A DNA stretch of 64,000 nucleotides, from NCBI GenBank assembly GCA_036510065.1, contig DATCEO010000003.1, positions 28,660-92,659 on the forward strand, written 5' to 3'. Positions 39,455-48,819 of this stretch are shown here, in pieces (the stretch's first letter is position 1; each line of letters starts with the position of its first letter). The notes beneath the pieces are model-generated. The model searched no databases, was not told the DNA's origin, and worked only from the letters and a program-made list of their open reading frames with translations. The position numbers and the translations under genes were made by a program. Source of the DNA: DASUBV01 sp036510065 (GTDB lineage Bacteria > Actinomycetota > Actinomycetes > Streptosporangiales > Streptosporangiaceae).

Positions 39455-40560
39455 GCATCACCCATTCAGGCGCGCAGCCGCCGGTGCCCCGGACCCCGGA
39501 TGCCGACATCGTGTCGGCGGCCGCCGCGCGCGGGCCGCTTGCCATGGAGGCCGTCTCGATCAGCAAGGACTTCCGGCTCACCCGCACCCAGACCCTGCAC
39601 GCGGTGCGCGAGGTCTCCCTCGGCCTGTACCGCGGCGCCGTCGTCGCCCTGGTCGGGGAGAGCGGGTCGGGAAAGTCGACGGTCGCCCGGCTGCTGGCCG
39701 GCCAGGAGCCGCTCACCAGGGGCTCGATCCTGCTCGACGGCGCGCCCGTCGACATCTCCTCGCTCCAGGCCTTCCGGCGCTATAAGAGCGAGGTCCAGCT
39801 CGTCTTCCAGGACCCGTTCTCGTCGCTGAACCCGGTGCACACGGTGAGCTATCACCTGGAGCGTCCGCTGCGGCTGCATCAGGCCAGCGGACAGGGCCGG
39901 GCAGGCAAGCGGGAGATCGAGGAGCTGCTGAAGCGGGTGCGCCTCACCCCGGCCGAGCAGTACCTGCCCAAGTACCCGTACGAGCTCTCTGGCGGCCAGC
40001 GCCAGCGGGTCTCCTTCGCCCGGGCGCTCGCCGCCCGGCCCAGCGTGCTGCTCGCTGACGAGCCGGTCTCGATGCTGGACGTCTCGATCCGGCTCGAGAT
40101 GCTGAGCCTGCTCGACGACCTGCGCCGGGACTTCCAGCTGGCGATGCTCTACATCACCCACGACATCGCCTCCGCGCGCTACTTCGCCGACGAGGTACTC
40201 GTCATGTACGCCGGGCAGATCGTCGAGCGCGGCCCCGCCGAGGAGGTGACCCAGCACCCGGCGCACCCCTACACCCAGCTGCTGGTCGCCTCGGCGCCCG
40301 ATCCCGACAACCTGGGCAGCACGCTGCGCGCCGGGGCCAAGCGCGAGACCCGGGCGCCGGAGGGCGCCAGCCTGACCGCGACCGGCTGCCCGTTCAGCCC
40401 GAGGTGCCCGTTCGCCGATGACCATTGCCGCCAGGAGGACCCGGCCCTGCTACGTGTCTCCCCGACACGAGCGGCCGCCTGCTGGCACCTCGATATCGCG
40501 GCACCTGAGGTTCTCGCAGGGGCGCCCTCCCTGCCGGACCACGGGGGGGTGGGGACATGA
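39451..40560 (+). CDS. ABC importer ATPase, DppF/OppF type
   Basis: 369 residues from ATG 39451, which overlaps the previous stop; an upstream in-frame extension lies inside the previous gene. Walker A GESGSGKSTVARLL, signature LSGGQRQRVSFARALA, Walker B VLLADEPVSMLD, H-loop LYITHDIA, and a cysteine cluster CPFSPRCPFADDHC. It is the second ATPase of the heterodimer, followed after 64 bp by the binding-protein gene. Confidence 0.94.
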
Positions 40561-40624
40561 GGAGCTAGCTCACCCCCGCATGCACGTACCGCTCCCGACT
40601 ATCACGACAGGAAAGACGAAACAC

Positions 40625-42331
40625 ATGAGGAGATTGAGAAGTCAGAGAAGACTCCTGACCGTAGCGACGGCCGGGATTCTCGCGGTCGGGCTCGGCGCCT
40701 GCTCGTCATCGACGAGCACGAGTTCTGCTGCCAAAGGCGGCGGGTCGTCTAACGCCAACCAGACACTGGTCATGGAGAGCTCACCGGAAAGCACGATCAC
40801 CCAGGACTTCAACCCGTTCGTTCCCACCGGGGCCCCCTGGGGCATGGGCGCGACGGGGCTCGTCTACGAGCCGCTGATCCAGTTCAACCTGGCCAATCCG
40901 CCGCAGTACTACCCGTGGCTGGCGACGAAGTACGCCTGGGCCAACGGCGGCAAGTCGCTCACCTTCACGATCCGCCAGGGCGTGAAATGGAACAACGGCA
41001 CGCCGTTCACCCCCGCCGACGTCGCCTACACCTACAACCTCGTCAAGGCGAACGCGTCGATCAACCTCAACGGCCTGACGATCTCCAACGTGACCGTCAA
41101 TGGTAGCGACGTCACGCTGACCTTCCCGACGGCGCAGTACACCAACCTGCAGAACATCGCCGGCCTCGCTATCGTCCCCAAGTCCGTCTGGAGCAGCGCC
41201 GGGAACCCGGCGACGTTCGCGGATGCGACCCCGGTCGGTACCGGGCCGTACATGCTCGAAAACTTCACCCCGCAGGGCTTCACCTTCAAGAAGAACCCCA
41301 ACTACTGGCAGTCCTCGCTGGCCAAGGTGAAGAAGGTCTACTTCCCCGTCTACACCTCGAACACCTCCGCGCTCAACGCCCTGTTCTCGGGGCAGATCGA
41401 CTGGACCGGCAACTACATCCCCGGCCTCCAGCAGAACTTCGTCAACAAGGCACCCGCTTACCACCACTTCTGGGAGGCGGCCGGCGGTGACGAGAGCTTC
41501 GAGCCCAACCTGACCAAGTGGCCGACCAACCAGCTGGCGGTCCGCAAGGCGATCAGCCTGGCGGTCAACCGCACGCTGCTCGGCACCGAGGGCGAGGCCG
41601 GCCTGGAGAACCCGGTCCTCAACGCCACCGGGCTGACCCTGCCGACCTTCGCGGCGTGGAGCGCGCCGGTGAAGAACATGACCGTCTCCGCGACGGGCAG
41701 CGTGGCCGGGGCCAAGTCAGTCATGAAGGCGGCCGGCTTCACGATGGGCAGCAACGGCTTCTGGCAGAAGGGCGGCAAGACCGTCTCGCTGACGATCATC
41801 AGCCCCTCGGCCTACACCGACATGGCCCAGGTCGACGCCCTCGCCGCGCAGGAGCTGAAGGCCGCGGGCATCGACGCGACCTTCCAGGGCCAGTCGGTGT
41901 CGGCGTGGAACGCCAACGTGGCCAGCGGTAACTTCCAGGTGACCGAGCACTGGTCAAACGGCGGCATCACCCCGTACAACATGTACGAGGGCTGGCTGGA
42001 CAGCAAGCTGGCCACCGGCAGCGCCGCCACGGGCGACTACGAGCGGCTGAACAGCCCCGCGATGAACACCGCCCTGGCCAACCTGGCCAGTGCCTCCACG
42101 GTGAGCGCGCAGACGGCGGCACTGGTGCCGCTGGAGAAGTTCGTCGCCACCAACCTGCCGGTGATCCCGGTGGAGACCGCGTCGGAGTGGTTCGAGTACA
42201 ACTCGCAGCACTTCGTCGGCTGGCCGACCCAGCAGAACCCCTACGAGACCGGGCAGCCCTCGGGCACCAACAACGGCCCGGGCTCCGGCACCGATGAGGT
42301 GGTCATCCTGCACCTGAGTCCGCGGACCTAA
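40625..42331 (+). CDS. Family 5 extracellular solute-binding lipoprotein
   Basis: 568 residues from ATG 40625; the frame is open earlier but this ATG begins a lipoprotein signal (RRLLTVATAGILAVGLGAC, lipobox LGAC). Family SBP_bac_5 motifs follow: LVYEPLIQFN, LTFTIRQGVKWNNGTPFTPADVAYTYN, VGTGPYMLENF, KKNPNYWQ, and RKAISLAVNR. It captures the substrate outside the membrane for the importer coded upstream. Context points to an oligosaccharide rather than a peptide, but the binding residues do not settle it. Confidence 0.92.
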   Translation: MRRLRSQRRLLTVATAGILAVGLGACSSSTSTSSAAKGGGSSNANQTLVMESSPESTITQDFNPFVPTGAPWGMGATGLVYEPLIQFNLANPPQYYPWLATKYAWANGGKSLTFTIRQGVKWNNGTPFTPADVAYTYNLVKANASINLNGLTISNVTVNGSDVTLTFPTAQYTNLQNIAGLAIVPKSVWSSAGNPATFADATPVGTGPYMLENFTPQGFTFKKNPNYWQSSLAKVKKVYFPVYTSNTSALNALFSGQIDWTGNYIPGLQQNFVNKAPAYHHFWEAAGGDESFEPNLTKWPTNQLAVRKAISLAVNRTLLGTEGEAGLENPVLNATGLTLPTFAAWSAPVKNMTVSATGSVAGAKSVMKAAGFTMGSNGFWQKGGKTVSLTIISPSAYTDMAQVDALAAQELKAAGIDATFQGQSVSAWNANVASGNFQVTEHWSNGGITPYNMYEGWLDSKLATGSAATGDYERLNSPAMNTALANLASASTVSAQTAALVPLEKFVATNLPVIPVETASEWFEYNSQHFVGWPTQQNPYETGQPSGTNNGPGSGTDEVVILHLSPRT

Positions 42332-42350
42332 CTTCCGGGGACCACAAGCG

Positions 42351-42385
42351 GGCCCGCCCCCGATACCCCCCCTCGGGGGCGGGCC
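42351..42385 (+). terminator. Intra-operon GC hairpin after the binding-protein gene
   Basis: GGCCCGCCCCCGA (42351-42363) pairs perfectly with 42373-42385 across 9 nt, 20 bp past the binding-protein stop. It may partly end transcription or protect the upstream mRNA, raising importer over catabolic gene expression. Confidence 0.6.
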
Positions 42386-42471
42386 TCCCACCTCAGCAAG
42401 ACTCAGTTCCGCACGACAACACAGTTCAGGACTAAAACAGTTCAGCAGAAACAACGGGAAGTACCTTTTTG

Positions 42472-43335
42472 ATGAGTGCGCGGCGCATCGCCTTCAGCAC
42501 CCTCGCGTTTCCCGACGCCACCCTGGCCCAGGCGGTCGCGCGCGGCCGCTCGTGGGGTTATACCGGTGTCGAGCTCCGGCTCATCGATGGCGAGCTGATC
42601 GACCCGGCCATGTCCTCAGCGGACCGCGACGCGGTAAGACAGACGGCCGGCGCGGCCGGCCTGCCGATCGTCGCCGTGGACAGCTCGATCCGCCTGACCG
42701 ACCCTGAGCCCGGCCCCGAGCTGCGCCAGTTCCTCGAGCTGGCCAGCGACTGGGAGTCCCCGCTGGTTCGCGTGTTCGGCGGCGCCCTCCCCGACGACGC
42801 GGCCCCTGATGACCCAGCGTCTCCCGGCGGCTCGGCGTCCCGCCGGGCGCGGCTAGAGGCCGCCGCGCGGGTCCTCGAGGCAGCCGCCCCGGTCGCGGAG
42901 CGGCTCGGCGTGGCCATCGGCGTGGAGACCCATGACTCCTTCTCGGCCTCCCGCGTGGTCGCCGAGCTCCTGGCCCTGGTGGACGCGCCGTCCGTCGGCG
43001 CGGTGTGGGACAGCCATCACCCCTACCGGATGGGCGAGCAGCCCGCCGAAATCTACGCCAACCTCGCCCCGCGCATCCTGCTCGCGCAGGTCAAGGACGC
43101 CCGGCGGGCTCCCGAGCGCGCGGATGGCTGGCAGCTGGTGCTGCTGGGCGAGGGCGAGGTGCCCGTCCGGGGCATGCTGGAGGTCCTCGCCGCCGGCGGC
43201 TATCCGGGCTGGATCTCGGTCGAGTGGGAGAAGCGCTGGCATGCCGAGATCGAGGAGCCCGAGATAGCGCTTCCGGAGCACCTGAAGCTGCTCGACACGT
43301 GGATGAACGAGCTGCGGGAGGCGGCCAGTGACTGA
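42472..43335 (+). CDS. Sugar phosphate isomerase/epimerase-like TIM barrel (AP endonuclease 2 fold), first copy
   Basis: 287 residues from ATG 42472. Signs of the xylose-isomerase-like fold: RRIAFSTLAFPDATL at strand 1, WGYTGVELR, then GVAIGVETHDSF with the metal-ligand Glu, VWDSHHPYR, LAQVKDARR, and YPGWISVEWEKRWH. The metal ligands E, D, H, E appear in the expected order. It overlaps the dehydrogenase gene by 8 bp. The substrate is not known. Within this cluster a keto-sugar or sugar-acid intermediate is likely. Confidence 0.85.
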   Translation: MSARRIAFSTLAFPDATLAQAVARGRSWGYTGVELRLIDGELIDPAMSSADRDAVRQTAGAAGLPIVAVDSSIRLTDPEPGPELRQFLELASDWESPLVRVFGGALPDDAAPDDPASPGGSASRRARLEAAARVLEAAAPVAERLGVAIGVETHDSFSASRVVAELLALVDAPSVGAVWDSHHPYRMGEQPAEIYANLAPRILLAQVKDARRAPERADGWQLVLLGEGEVPVRGMLEVLAAGGYPGWISVEWEKRWHAEIEEPEIALPEHLKLLDTWMNELREAASD

Positions 43336-44464
43336 GGTAGGCGACCTGTCCGGGCACACCGGGCACACCGGGCCGAACGGGCGGCACGGCTTCGGGATCG
43401 TCGGCGCGGGCGTGATCGCGCAGGTGCACGCCGCGGCCATCGCGATGGTCCCCGGCGCCGAGCTGGTAGCCGTCACCGACCTGGGACCGGGTCACGCCAA
43501 GGCCTTCGCGCAGGAGCACAGCTGCGCGGCCGAGCCCGATCTGGACGCGCTGCTGGCGCGCGACGACATCGACATCGTGTCGGTGTGCGTGCCGAGCGGG
43601 CTGCACGCCGAAGTGGGCGTCCAGGCGGCCGCGGCCGGCAAGCACCTCGTCGTCGAGAAGCCGATCGACGTCACGCTCGAGGCCGCCGACCGGCTGATCG
43701 AGGCGGCTCGCGCGTCCGGGTCCGTTATGACGGTAATTTCCCAGCACCGATTCGATCGCGGGCTTATCGAGCTGCGCCGGCTGCTGGACTCCGAGGCCCT
43801 CGGCCGCCTGGTCCTCGGCGACGCCAGCACGAAGTGGTACCGCAGCCAGGGCTACTACGACAGCGCGGACTGGCGCGGCACCTGGGCGCTGGACGGCGGC
43901 TCGCTGATGAACCAGGGCATCCATTACGTGGACCTGCTCCGCTGGAGCATGGGACCGCTCAGTGAAGTAACGGCCATGTACGCGACTGAGGCTCACGAGA
44001 TCGAAGTGGAGGACGTGGCGCTGGCCGTGCTGCGCTTCGCGTCGGGTGCCGTCGGGACGATCGCGGCCAGCACCGCCGTCTTCCCTGGCTTTGCCCAGCG
44101 GCTGGAAATCAGCGGGACGAACGGGACGGTGATCGTCGAGGACGGCGAGATCGTGCACCAGGCGTTCCGGACGGAGATCCCCGACCTCGGCAAGCGCGGG
44201 ACGCGGGCCGGGATCGGCGCCAATCTGGCCGATGCCGGGGCGAACGCCGCGGCGCTGGCCCTGGCCAGCCATGCCGCGCAGATCGCTGACCTCCTCGCCG
44301 CGGTCGAGCAGGGGCGCGAGCCGTCGGTCACCGGCGCGGACGGCCGCGCGGCGCTCGAGGTCGTCCTGGCCGTCTACCAGTCAGCTAGGGAGGGCCGCAC
44401 GGTCGTCCTCCCCAGGGCGGACCAGGCGGGCGACGCGGGTCACGACGGCGACGGGCCGCGATGA
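43328..44464 (+). CDS. Gfo/Idh/MocA-family NAD(P)-dependent dehydrogenase
   Basis: 378 residues from GTG 43328. After a short Gly/His-rich lead the Rossmann motif FGIVGAGVIAQVHAAAI begins near residue 20. VEKPIDVT (the conserved EKP), VISQHRFDRG, and GGSLMNQGIHYVDLLRWSMG mark the family. Members oxidise sugars or polyols such as inositol, glucose at C-3, or sugar derivatives. The gene is placed between two isomerases with overlaps on both sides, so the three probably form one catabolic route. Confidence 0.9.
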   Translation: MTEVGDLSGHTGHTGPNGRHGFGIVGAGVIAQVHAAAIAMVPGAELVAVTDLGPGHAKAFAQEHSCAAEPDLDALLARDDIDIVSVCVPSGLHAEVGVQAAAAGKHLVVEKPIDVTLEAADRLIEAARASGSVMTVISQHRFDRGLIELRRLLDSEALGRLVLGDASTKWYRSQGYYDSADWRGTWALDGGSLMNQGIHYVDLLRWSMGPLSEVTAMYATEAHEIEVEDVALAVLRFASGAVGTIAASTAVFPGFAQRLEISGTNGTVIVEDGEIVHQAFRTEIPDLGKRGTRAGIGANLADAGANAAALALASHAAQIADLLAAVEQGREPSVTGADGRAALEVVLAVYQSAREGRTVVLPRADQAGDAGHDGDGPR

Positions 44465-45291
44465 CCTTCATCCTGAGCGGGTTCGCCGACGAGATCTCGG
44501 CCGACCCGGGCGAGCAGCTCGCCACGCTCGCCGCGGAGTCCATCGCCCACCTGGAGCTGCGCAGCGTCTGGTCGACGAACGTCGCTGACCTGGACGGCGC
44601 CCAGGTGGCCCGGTTCGCGAAGGCGCTGGAGGACGGAGGGGTGGCCGTATCGGCGATCGGCTCGCCAGTCGGCAAGATCGACGTCAGCGCGCCGCTCGAA
44701 CCCGAGCTGGAGCGGCTGCGCCGGGTGGCCGCGGTGGCCAGCGAGCTCGGCGCTTCGCTGGTGCGGGTGTTCTCCTTCTTCGTTCCCGCGGCGGACCCGC
44801 CGGTGCGCTACCGGCAGCAGGTCATCGACCGCATGGCCGCGCTCACCCAGGTCGCCCTGGAGCACGGCCTGGTCCTGGCCCACGAGAACGAGAAGGGGAT
44901 CTACGGCGACCGGCCCGAGCGATGCGCCGACCTGCTCGCGGCCATCGGCTCGCCGGCGCTGCGCGCGACGTTCGACGCGGCCAACTTCGTCCAGTGCGGG
45001 GTCAAGCCGCACACCGAGGCCTACCCGCTGCTCCGCCCGTACCTGGTCTACCTCCAGGTCAAGGACGCGCTGGCGGCCACGGGCGAGGTGGTCCCGGCCG
45101 GGCAGGGTGACGGCCAGGTGCGCGAGACGCTGGCCGCCCTGCGCGACGCGGGCTTCGCCGGGTACGTGTCGCTCGAGCCGCACCTGGCGCAGGGCCACGC
45201 CTTCGGCGGTTTCAGCGGGCCTGACGGCTTCCGCCGCGCCGCCCAGGCGCTGAAGGCACTGCTGGACGAGCTTGAGATCCCCTGGCGCTAG
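44461..45291 (+). CDS. Sugar phosphate isomerase/epimerase-like TIM barrel, second copy
   Basis: 276 residues from ATG 44461, with an ATGA overlap to the dehydrogenase gene. FILSGFADEISADPGEQL at strand 1, IAHLELRSVW, VRVFSFF, LAHENEKGIYGD (ligand Glu), ATFDAANFVQCG (ligand Asp), YLQVKDALA, YVSLEPHLAQG. It differs clearly from the first copy, so it is not a recent duplicate. Its last bases overlap the convergent cobQ stop by 4 bp. Confidence 0.87.
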   Translation: MTFILSGFADEISADPGEQLATLAAESIAHLELRSVWSTNVADLDGAQVARFAKALEDGGVAVSAIGSPVGKIDVSAPLEPELERLRRVAAVASELGASLVRVFSFFVPAADPPVRYRQQVIDRMAALTQVALEHGLVLAHENEKGIYGDRPERCADLLAAIGSPALRATFDAANFVQCGVKPHTEAYPLLRPYLVYLQVKDALAATGEVVPAGQGDGQVRETLAALRDAGFAGYVSLEPHLAQGHAFGGFSGPDGFRRAAQALKALLDELEIPWR

Positions 45292-46799
45292 CCGGCGGCG
45301 GACACCCCGGCGGGCGGCAGCACGGGCAGGCCGGCCGGCGCGCCGGACTCGATCAGCCGCTCCACCGCGGCGGTGTCCAGGTGGTCGGCGACCAGGTCGC
45401 CGAGCAGGTCGAGCTGCGCCTGCCGGAGCTCGGCGAAGCGGGTATCGGGCGCCGGCCGGAAATCGCGCCCGGTCAGCGCGGCCACCTCGGTGAGGAACCC
45501 CCGCCGGAACGCGTCGTTCTCCAGCGTGCCGTGCCAGCTCGTGCCCCAGACCGACCCCAGGCGGCAGCCGTCCAGGAACGGCTCGGCGCCCCCCGCGTTA
45601 TTCACGGTCACGATCCCGTGGTGGATCTCGTAGCCGGTCACGGCCGTGCCGTAGGCGGTGCCGACGGGCCTGCCCAGCGTCTTGGCCGGGGCGAACCGGA
45701 CGCTGGCCGGCAGCAGCCCGAGCCCGGCTACGGTCCCGGCCCGGGACTCCACGTCGTCGTGGATCTGCGCGGCCAGCTGCTGGTAGCCGCCGCAGATACC
45801 GAGCACCGGCAGCCCCTTGCGGGCCCGCTGCGCGATCACCTCGGCGAATCCGCGCTCGCGCAGCCAGCCCAGGTCGGCGACCGTGGCCCGGGAGCCCGGC
45901 AGCACGACCAGGTCGGCGTCAGCCAGCTCGGCCGGGCTGGCGGCCAGGCGGACGAGCACGCCGGGCTCGGCGGCCAGCGCGTCGATGTCGGTGAAGTTGC
46001 TGATCCGCGGCAGCCGGACCACGCTGACGCGCAGCACGTCACTGCCCGCCGGCCGCCCGGCCGCGGCAGGCCGGGCCGCGTCCAGGGCCAGCGAGTCCTC
46101 GGCGTCGAGCCACAGGCCAGGGGCATGCGGCAGCACGCCGAGAACCGGCCGCCCGGTCAGGCCCGTGATCATGTCCAGGCCGGGATCCAGCAAAGCGCGC
46201 GCGCCGCGGAATTTATTGATAACGAACCCGGTGACCAGGGCCTGGTCCGCCGGCTCGAGCAGCGCGAGCGTCCCGTACAGGGCTGCGAACGAGCCGCCCC
46301 GGTCGATGTCGGTCACCACGATCACCGGCAGCCCGGCTGCCCGGGCCAGGCCCATGTTCGCGATGTCGCTGGCGCGCAGGTTGATCTCGGCCGGGCTGCC
46401 TGCCCCCTCGCAGATGACCACGTCGAACTCCCGGCGCAGCCCGGCGAGACTCTCCAGCGCCACGTCGAGCAGCCGGGCCTTGCGGGCCGGGTAGGACAGG
46501 GCATCGACCTCGCCGTCGGGCTGGCCGAGCAGGACCACCTGGCTGCCGGTAGCGCCGGGCTTGAGCAGGACCGGGTTCATGCGCGCGTCCGGCTCGATCC
46601 CGGCCGCCGCCGCCTGCATGGCCTGGGCCCGGCCGATCTCGGCCCCGCCGGCCGTGACGAACGAGTTCAGCGACATGTTCTGGGCCTTGAACGGCGCCAC
46701 GCTGACGCCGCGCCGGCGCAGCCAGCGGCACAGGCCGGCGGTGAGCACGCTCTTCCCGGCGTCGGAGGTGGTGCCCGCCACCAGCAGCGCGCCCTTCAC
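45288..46799 (-). CDS. cobQ: Cobyric acid synthase (adenosylcobyrinate a,c-diamide amidotransferase)
   Basis: 503 residues from GTG 46799. The ATP-binding start LLVAGTTSDAGKSVLTAGLCRWL is followed by APFKAQNMSLNS, VVTDIDRGGSFAALYGT, FVINKFRG, then the glutamine amidotransferase part with the nucleophile Cys in VLGICGGYQQLA and a late GYEIHHG. It amidates four side chains of the corrin ring. It overlaps cbiB by GTGA and is the last gene of the minus-strand unit. Confidence 0.95.
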   Translation of the reverse strand: MKGALLVAGTTSDAGKSVLTAGLCRWLRRRGVSVAPFKAQNMSLNSFVTAGGAEIGRAQAMQAAAAGIEPDARMNPVLLKPGATGSQVVLLGQPDGEVDALSYPARKARLLDVALESLAGLRREFDVVICEGAGSPAEINLRASDIANMGLARAAGLPVIVVTDIDRGGSFAALYGTLALLEPADQALVTGFVINKFRGARALLDPGLDMITGLTGRPVLGVLPHAPGLWLDAEDSLALDAARPAAAGRPAGSDVLRVSVVRLPRISNFTDIDALAAEPGVLVRLAASPAELADADLVVLPGSRATVADLGWLRERGFAEVIAQRARKGLPVLGICGGYQQLAAQIHDDVESRAGTVAGLGLLPASVRFAPAKTLGRPVGTAYGTAVTGYEIHHGIVTVNNAGGAEPFLDGCRLGSVWGTSWHGTLENDAFRRGFLTEVAALTGRDFRPAPDTRFAELRQAQLDLLGDLVADHLDTAAVERLIESGAPAGLPVLPPAGVSAAG

Positions 46800-47896
46800 C
46801 GGGTGGGTCTCTCACGTCGCGGCGACCCTGCCCCAGCCAGGGCGGCCCCGGCTAGCGCAGCCCCGGCTAGCGCAGCCCCGGCTAGCGCAGCCCCAGCTAG
46901 CGCAGCGGCTGCGCTGACCAGGGTGGCCGCGACCGTGACGGCCCGGCACAGCCGGACGGCGCGGGCGATGTCGGCCGGCTCGGGCACGCGCCCGTCGCCG
47001 AGCTCGGGGCGCTGCTCGGCCACGCCCCCGTAGGAATTGGAGCCGCCCAGGCAGAGGCCGAGCGCGCCGGCGAAGGCGGCTTCGCACCAGCCGGCGTTAG
47101 GACTCGGATGCTGCGGTCCGTAGGTCCGGGCGGTGCGCCAGGTGCGCGCGGGGCGCCCGCCGACCAGCGGCGCGCACGCCGCGGTGAGCAGCGCGGTCAG
47201 CCGGGCCGGCCCCCAGTTCGCCACGTCGTCCAGCCGCGCCGACGCCGAGCCGAACCGCGCCAGCCGCGGCGAGCGGTGCCCGACCATGGCATCCAGGGTG
47301 TTGACCGCCCGGTAGATGGTCAGCCCGCCGATCCCGGCCGCCGAGCCCCACACCAGGGGCGACACGATGGCATCGCCGCTGTTCTCGGCCACCGACTCGA
47401 TCACCGCCCGGGTGATCTCCTTGTCGTCCAGCTGCTGGGGGTCCCGCCCGCACAGGCTCGGCAGCGCGGCGCGCGCGGCCTCCAGGTCGCTGTCCGCCAG
47501 GGCCCGGCCGATCCGCTCGGCCTCCCCGGCGAGCGAACGCGCTCCGGTCACGGCCCAGGTCGCCGCCGCCGTCGCGGCCAGCGCCAGCCACGGCCGGCCC
47601 CGGCCGAGGCGGTCGGCGGCGAGGGCCGGCGCCGCAGCCAGGGCCACGCAGGCGATCGTGTAACCGGCGCCGCGCAGGGCGTCGTCGGCGTAGAGCCGGT
47701 CCTCGAGGGCCTGGGCGGCCCGGCCGAACAGGGCCACGGGATGCCCGCGGTGCGGATCGCCGATCAGCGCGTCGGCCGCCACCCCGGCGATGATCCCGGC
47801 CGCCAGCGGCCAGCCGGGCCTGGCGGCCGGGGCCGGTGCGCTGCTGGCGCAGCTGGCGGGCGAGCTGCTGGCCGGCGTGCTGCTGCGGTGCCTCAT
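46796..47896 (-). CDS. cbiB: Adenosylcobinamide-phosphate synthase
   Basis: 366 residues. Membrane protein with the CbiB pattern: LAAGIIAGVAADALIGDPHRGHPVALFGR, KEITRAVIESVAENSGDAIVSPLVWG, YRAVNTLDAMVGHRSPR, HPSPNAGWCEAAFAGALGLCLGG. It attaches the aminopropanol arm to cobyric acid. An Ala/Leu/Gly C-terminal helix is made of five AALAG units coded by a 15-bp DNA repeat, beyond the usual end of the family. It overlaps cobQ by 4 nt and starts 2 bp after the M55 aminopeptidase stop. Confidence 0.94.
   Translation of the reverse strand: MRHRSSTPASSSPASCASSAPAPAARPGWPLAAGIIAGVAADALIGDPHRGHPVALFGRAAQALEDRLYADDALRGAGYTIACVALAAAPALAADRLGRGRPWLALAATAAATWAVTGARSLAGEAERIGRALADSDLEAARAALPSLCGRDPQQLDDKEITRAVIESVAENSGDAIVSPLVWGSAAGIGGLTIYRAVNTLDAMVGHRSPRLARFGSASARLDDVANWGPARLTALLTAACAPLVGGRPARTWRTARTYGPQHPSPNAGWCEAAFAGALGLCLGGSNSYGGVAEQRPELGDGRVPEPADIARAVRLCRAVTVAATLVSAAAALAGAALAGAALAGAALAGAALAGAGSPRRERPTR
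46851..46905. repeat. 15-bp tandem repeat in the 3' end of cbiB
   Basis: Almost four head-to-tail copies of GCTAGCGCAGCCCCG, nearly identical. They code for AALAG pentapeptides in a C-terminal membrane-like helix. The identity of units suggests recent expansion. Confidence 0.85.
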
Positions 47897-47898
47897 CG

Positions 47899-48819
47899 TC
47901 AGCAGTATGGCGGCTGGCTGGTGAGGGCCGACGCGACCCGCATGAAGACGCCGAAGAGCCGGAACAGGTCCGGCACGGTTCCGCTCGCCTCGACCGTCCG
48001 GCTGTCCCGGAGCTTGACGCCGGGGATGCCGAGCAGCAGGGCGGCCACCGACGCTGACTGCCAGCGCACGGCCAGCGTCGGCTGATCGCTCAGCACCCGG
48101 GTCACCGGGACGGCGGGGTCGGCCGGGGTGACGGGGGTGGCAGCGGGTCGCAGGCCGGCCGGGGTGGGGACGAGCAGATCCGAGCTGAACTGCTCGCCGG
48201 TGACTACCTGCAGCGCGGCGTCGGCTGCCGCCTCGATCGCCTGGCGGGCCTCCGGCACCGGCCGCAGCTGAGCGGCGAATCGGTCACGAGCCTCCTTCAC
48301 CGCCACCGTGGCCACGTTCGGATCCCAGTCGGTCATCTCGGCGCAGGCGGCATCGTCACCCGTCAGCAGGATGACCGGCACCCCGAGCGCCGAGGCCGTG
48401 GCGTGCACCAGGCCGATCTCCCCTACCGCGTACTCATCCAGCCACATGTCCTCGATCTCGTGGCCCATGAAACTGTGGCTCAGCACCCCGAGGGCGCCAG
48501 CCCGGGCGTGGTAGCCGACGCAGATCGCGGCGTCAAAGCTGCGGTCCAGGCCCTCGAGCATGCCCATCGCCTTGGGCCGGCCGCGCACCAGGTGCGCAGC
48601 CGGGTGCAGCAGGTCAGGCAGCAGGTTGCGCATCGGGCCATGGGCGTCGTTGACCAGGATCCGGGCCGCCCCGGCCGCCAGAGCGCCGCGCACCGCCGCG
48701 TTCACGTCCTCGGTCATCATGACCCGGCCGCGCTCGTAGTCACTGCCGCCTGGCTGGACGTCCAGCGCGTCGACCAGGCCCGTGATGCCCTCCATGTCAG
48801 CACTGATGTAGATCTGCAC
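47899..48819 (-). CDS. M55 family D-aminopeptidase (DppA-like)
   Basis: 306 residues from GTG 48819, with AGGAGG 10 nt upstream. Zinc-ligand motifs of M55 peptidases are visible: ISADMEGITG (Asp, Glu), LVNDAHGPM (His), and GYHARAG (His). LSHSFMGHEIEDMWLDE also fits. DppA forms a decameric self-compartmentalising peptidase acting on D-amino-acid dipeptides. The gene is 2 bp from cbiB, so it is probably co-transcribed with the cobalamin genes although no metabolic link is known. Confidence 0.9.
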   Translation of the reverse strand: MQIYISADMEGITGLVDALDVQPGGSDYERGRVMMTEDVNAAVRGALAAGAARILVNDAHGPMRNLLPDLLHPAAHLVRGRPKAMGMLEGLDRSFDAAICVGYHARAGALGVLSHSFMGHEIEDMWLDEYAVGEIGLVHATASALGVPVILLTGDDAACAEMTDWDPNVATVAVKEARDRFAAQLRPVPEARQAIEAAADAALQVVTGEQFSSDLLVPTPAGLRPAATPVTPADPAVPVTRVLSDQPTLAVRWQSASVAALLLGIPGVKLRDSRTVEASGTVPDLFRLFGVFMRVASALTSQPPYC

